Source: Sulfoacidibacillus thermotolerans (GTDB taxonomy: Bacteria > Bacillota > Bacilli > Alicyclobacillales > SLC66). From it: DNA of 64,000 nucleotides. A program made the position numbers and the translations under genes. Below the pieces are notes generated by a model. It was not told the origin of the DNA. It ran no database searches and saw only the letters and a list, made by a program, of their open reading frames with translations. Position 1 is the first letter of the stretch, and each line of letters opens with the position of its first letter. Where the stretch lies: NCBI RefSeq assembly GCF_003144315.1, contig NZ_MPDK01000013.1:1-64000 (forward strand), in the 5' to 3' direction. Below, piece after piece: positions 63,811-64,000 of the stretch.

Positions 63811-64000
63811 TCATTCCCTGTGCAGCGTCGTGACTGACTCCCGCTCAACCAATTGGTGCGGAAGATAGTATGTCCCGCATGGCGGCGGAGTGCCATCTGC
63901 GTCTATCATTTGTAGCAATACCTGCACCACACGTTCACCAATGGCTGAAAACGGTTGCGCAATCGTCGTCAGCGCAGGTGTGACCATGCGCGCGATGCTC
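63811..64000 (-). CDS. LacI-family regulator (partial, C-terminal 63 residues)
   Basis: Only the 3' end is in the window; the gene runs off the right edge. The readable part has SIARMVTPALTTIAQPFSAI, then GERVVQVLLQMI and YYLPHQLVERESV, the typical C-terminal end of the LacI/GalR ligand domain. It precedes the sugar-uptake operon on the same strand and is its likely repressor. The DNA-binding domain cannot be judged. Confidence 0.88.
   Translation of the reverse strand, partial: SIARMVTPALTTIAQPFSAIGERVVQVLLQMIDADGTPPPCGTYYLPHQLVERESVTTLHRE

Overview
The window looks like chromosome of an acidophilic, iron- and sulfur-oxidising Firmicute of the Alicyclobacillaceae type (Sulfoacidibacillus, Ferroacidibacillus or Acidibacillus would fit). 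The reasons are a Bacillus-style cggR-gapA-pgk-tpiA-gpmI-eno operon, a BshB2 bacillithiol gene beside yojF, strong Bacillus-type ribosome binding sites with many TTG/GTG starts, an acid-type G1 glutamic peptidase, a sulfur oxygenase reductase and a cupredoxin-linked cytochrome oxidase operon. The genus is an inference; no rRNA gene is present.

Layout. 1-8.4 kb: glycolytic operon (eno is cut by the left edge) behind CggR and a recognisable CggR operator, then rpoN. 8.6-19.7 kb: housekeeping and small regulatory genes (ComER, L,D-transpeptidase, ThiD, tRNA-Arg, tRNA-Lys, MgtC, a GntR/FCD regulator, a soluble P-type-ATPase-like HAD protein, an XRE-PBP regulator next to an orphan oxyanion-binding lipoprotein, YojF/BshB2, sirtuin). 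19.7-23.8 kb: a GNAT/acyl-CoA-synthetase fusion that pairs with the sirtuin, a PgpA-like phosphatase and the G1 peptidase.

23.9-40.0 kb is the most distinctive part. A plus-strand copper-handling set (YtkA/FixH-like lipoprotein, membrane protein, DsbD_2-type protein, CcoI-like Cu ATPase, CtaG) converges on a minus-strand operon of eleven tightly packed genes. In transcription order these are a sulfocyanin-like lipoprotein that lacks copper ligands, a Tat-exported cupredoxin, oxidase subunits II, I and III, three small or unknown envelope proteins, a second CtaG, a polytopic membrane protein, and a fusion of a related membrane domain to an SCO copper chaperone. One consensus promoter precedes the operon. 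Subunit I keeps all heme/CuB ligands but lacks both the D-channel aspartate and the K-channel lysine. A sulfur oxygenase reductase gene with its own consensus promoter lies just upstream. I read the region as a respiratory module for inorganic electron donors. No c-type cytochrome is encoded here.

40.2-45 kb: crotonase-family protein, EamA exporter, an N-acylamino-acid racemase/GNAT pair and small proteins. 44.9-52.4 kb: a six-subunit group 4 [NiFe]-hydrogenase operon (hyfB-C-E-F-G-I order) with both CxxC nickel motifs kept, no ferredoxin subunit and no maturation genes, ending in an overlapping ArsR-type regulator. 52.5-58.8 kb: amidase, a heterodimeric ABC exporter and a divergent ArsR regulator. 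58.8-64 kb: a sugar-uptake operon (LacI regulator cut by the right edge, binding lipoprotein, two permeases, GH13 alpha-glucosidase). No CRISPR array, transposase or prophage gene was seen.
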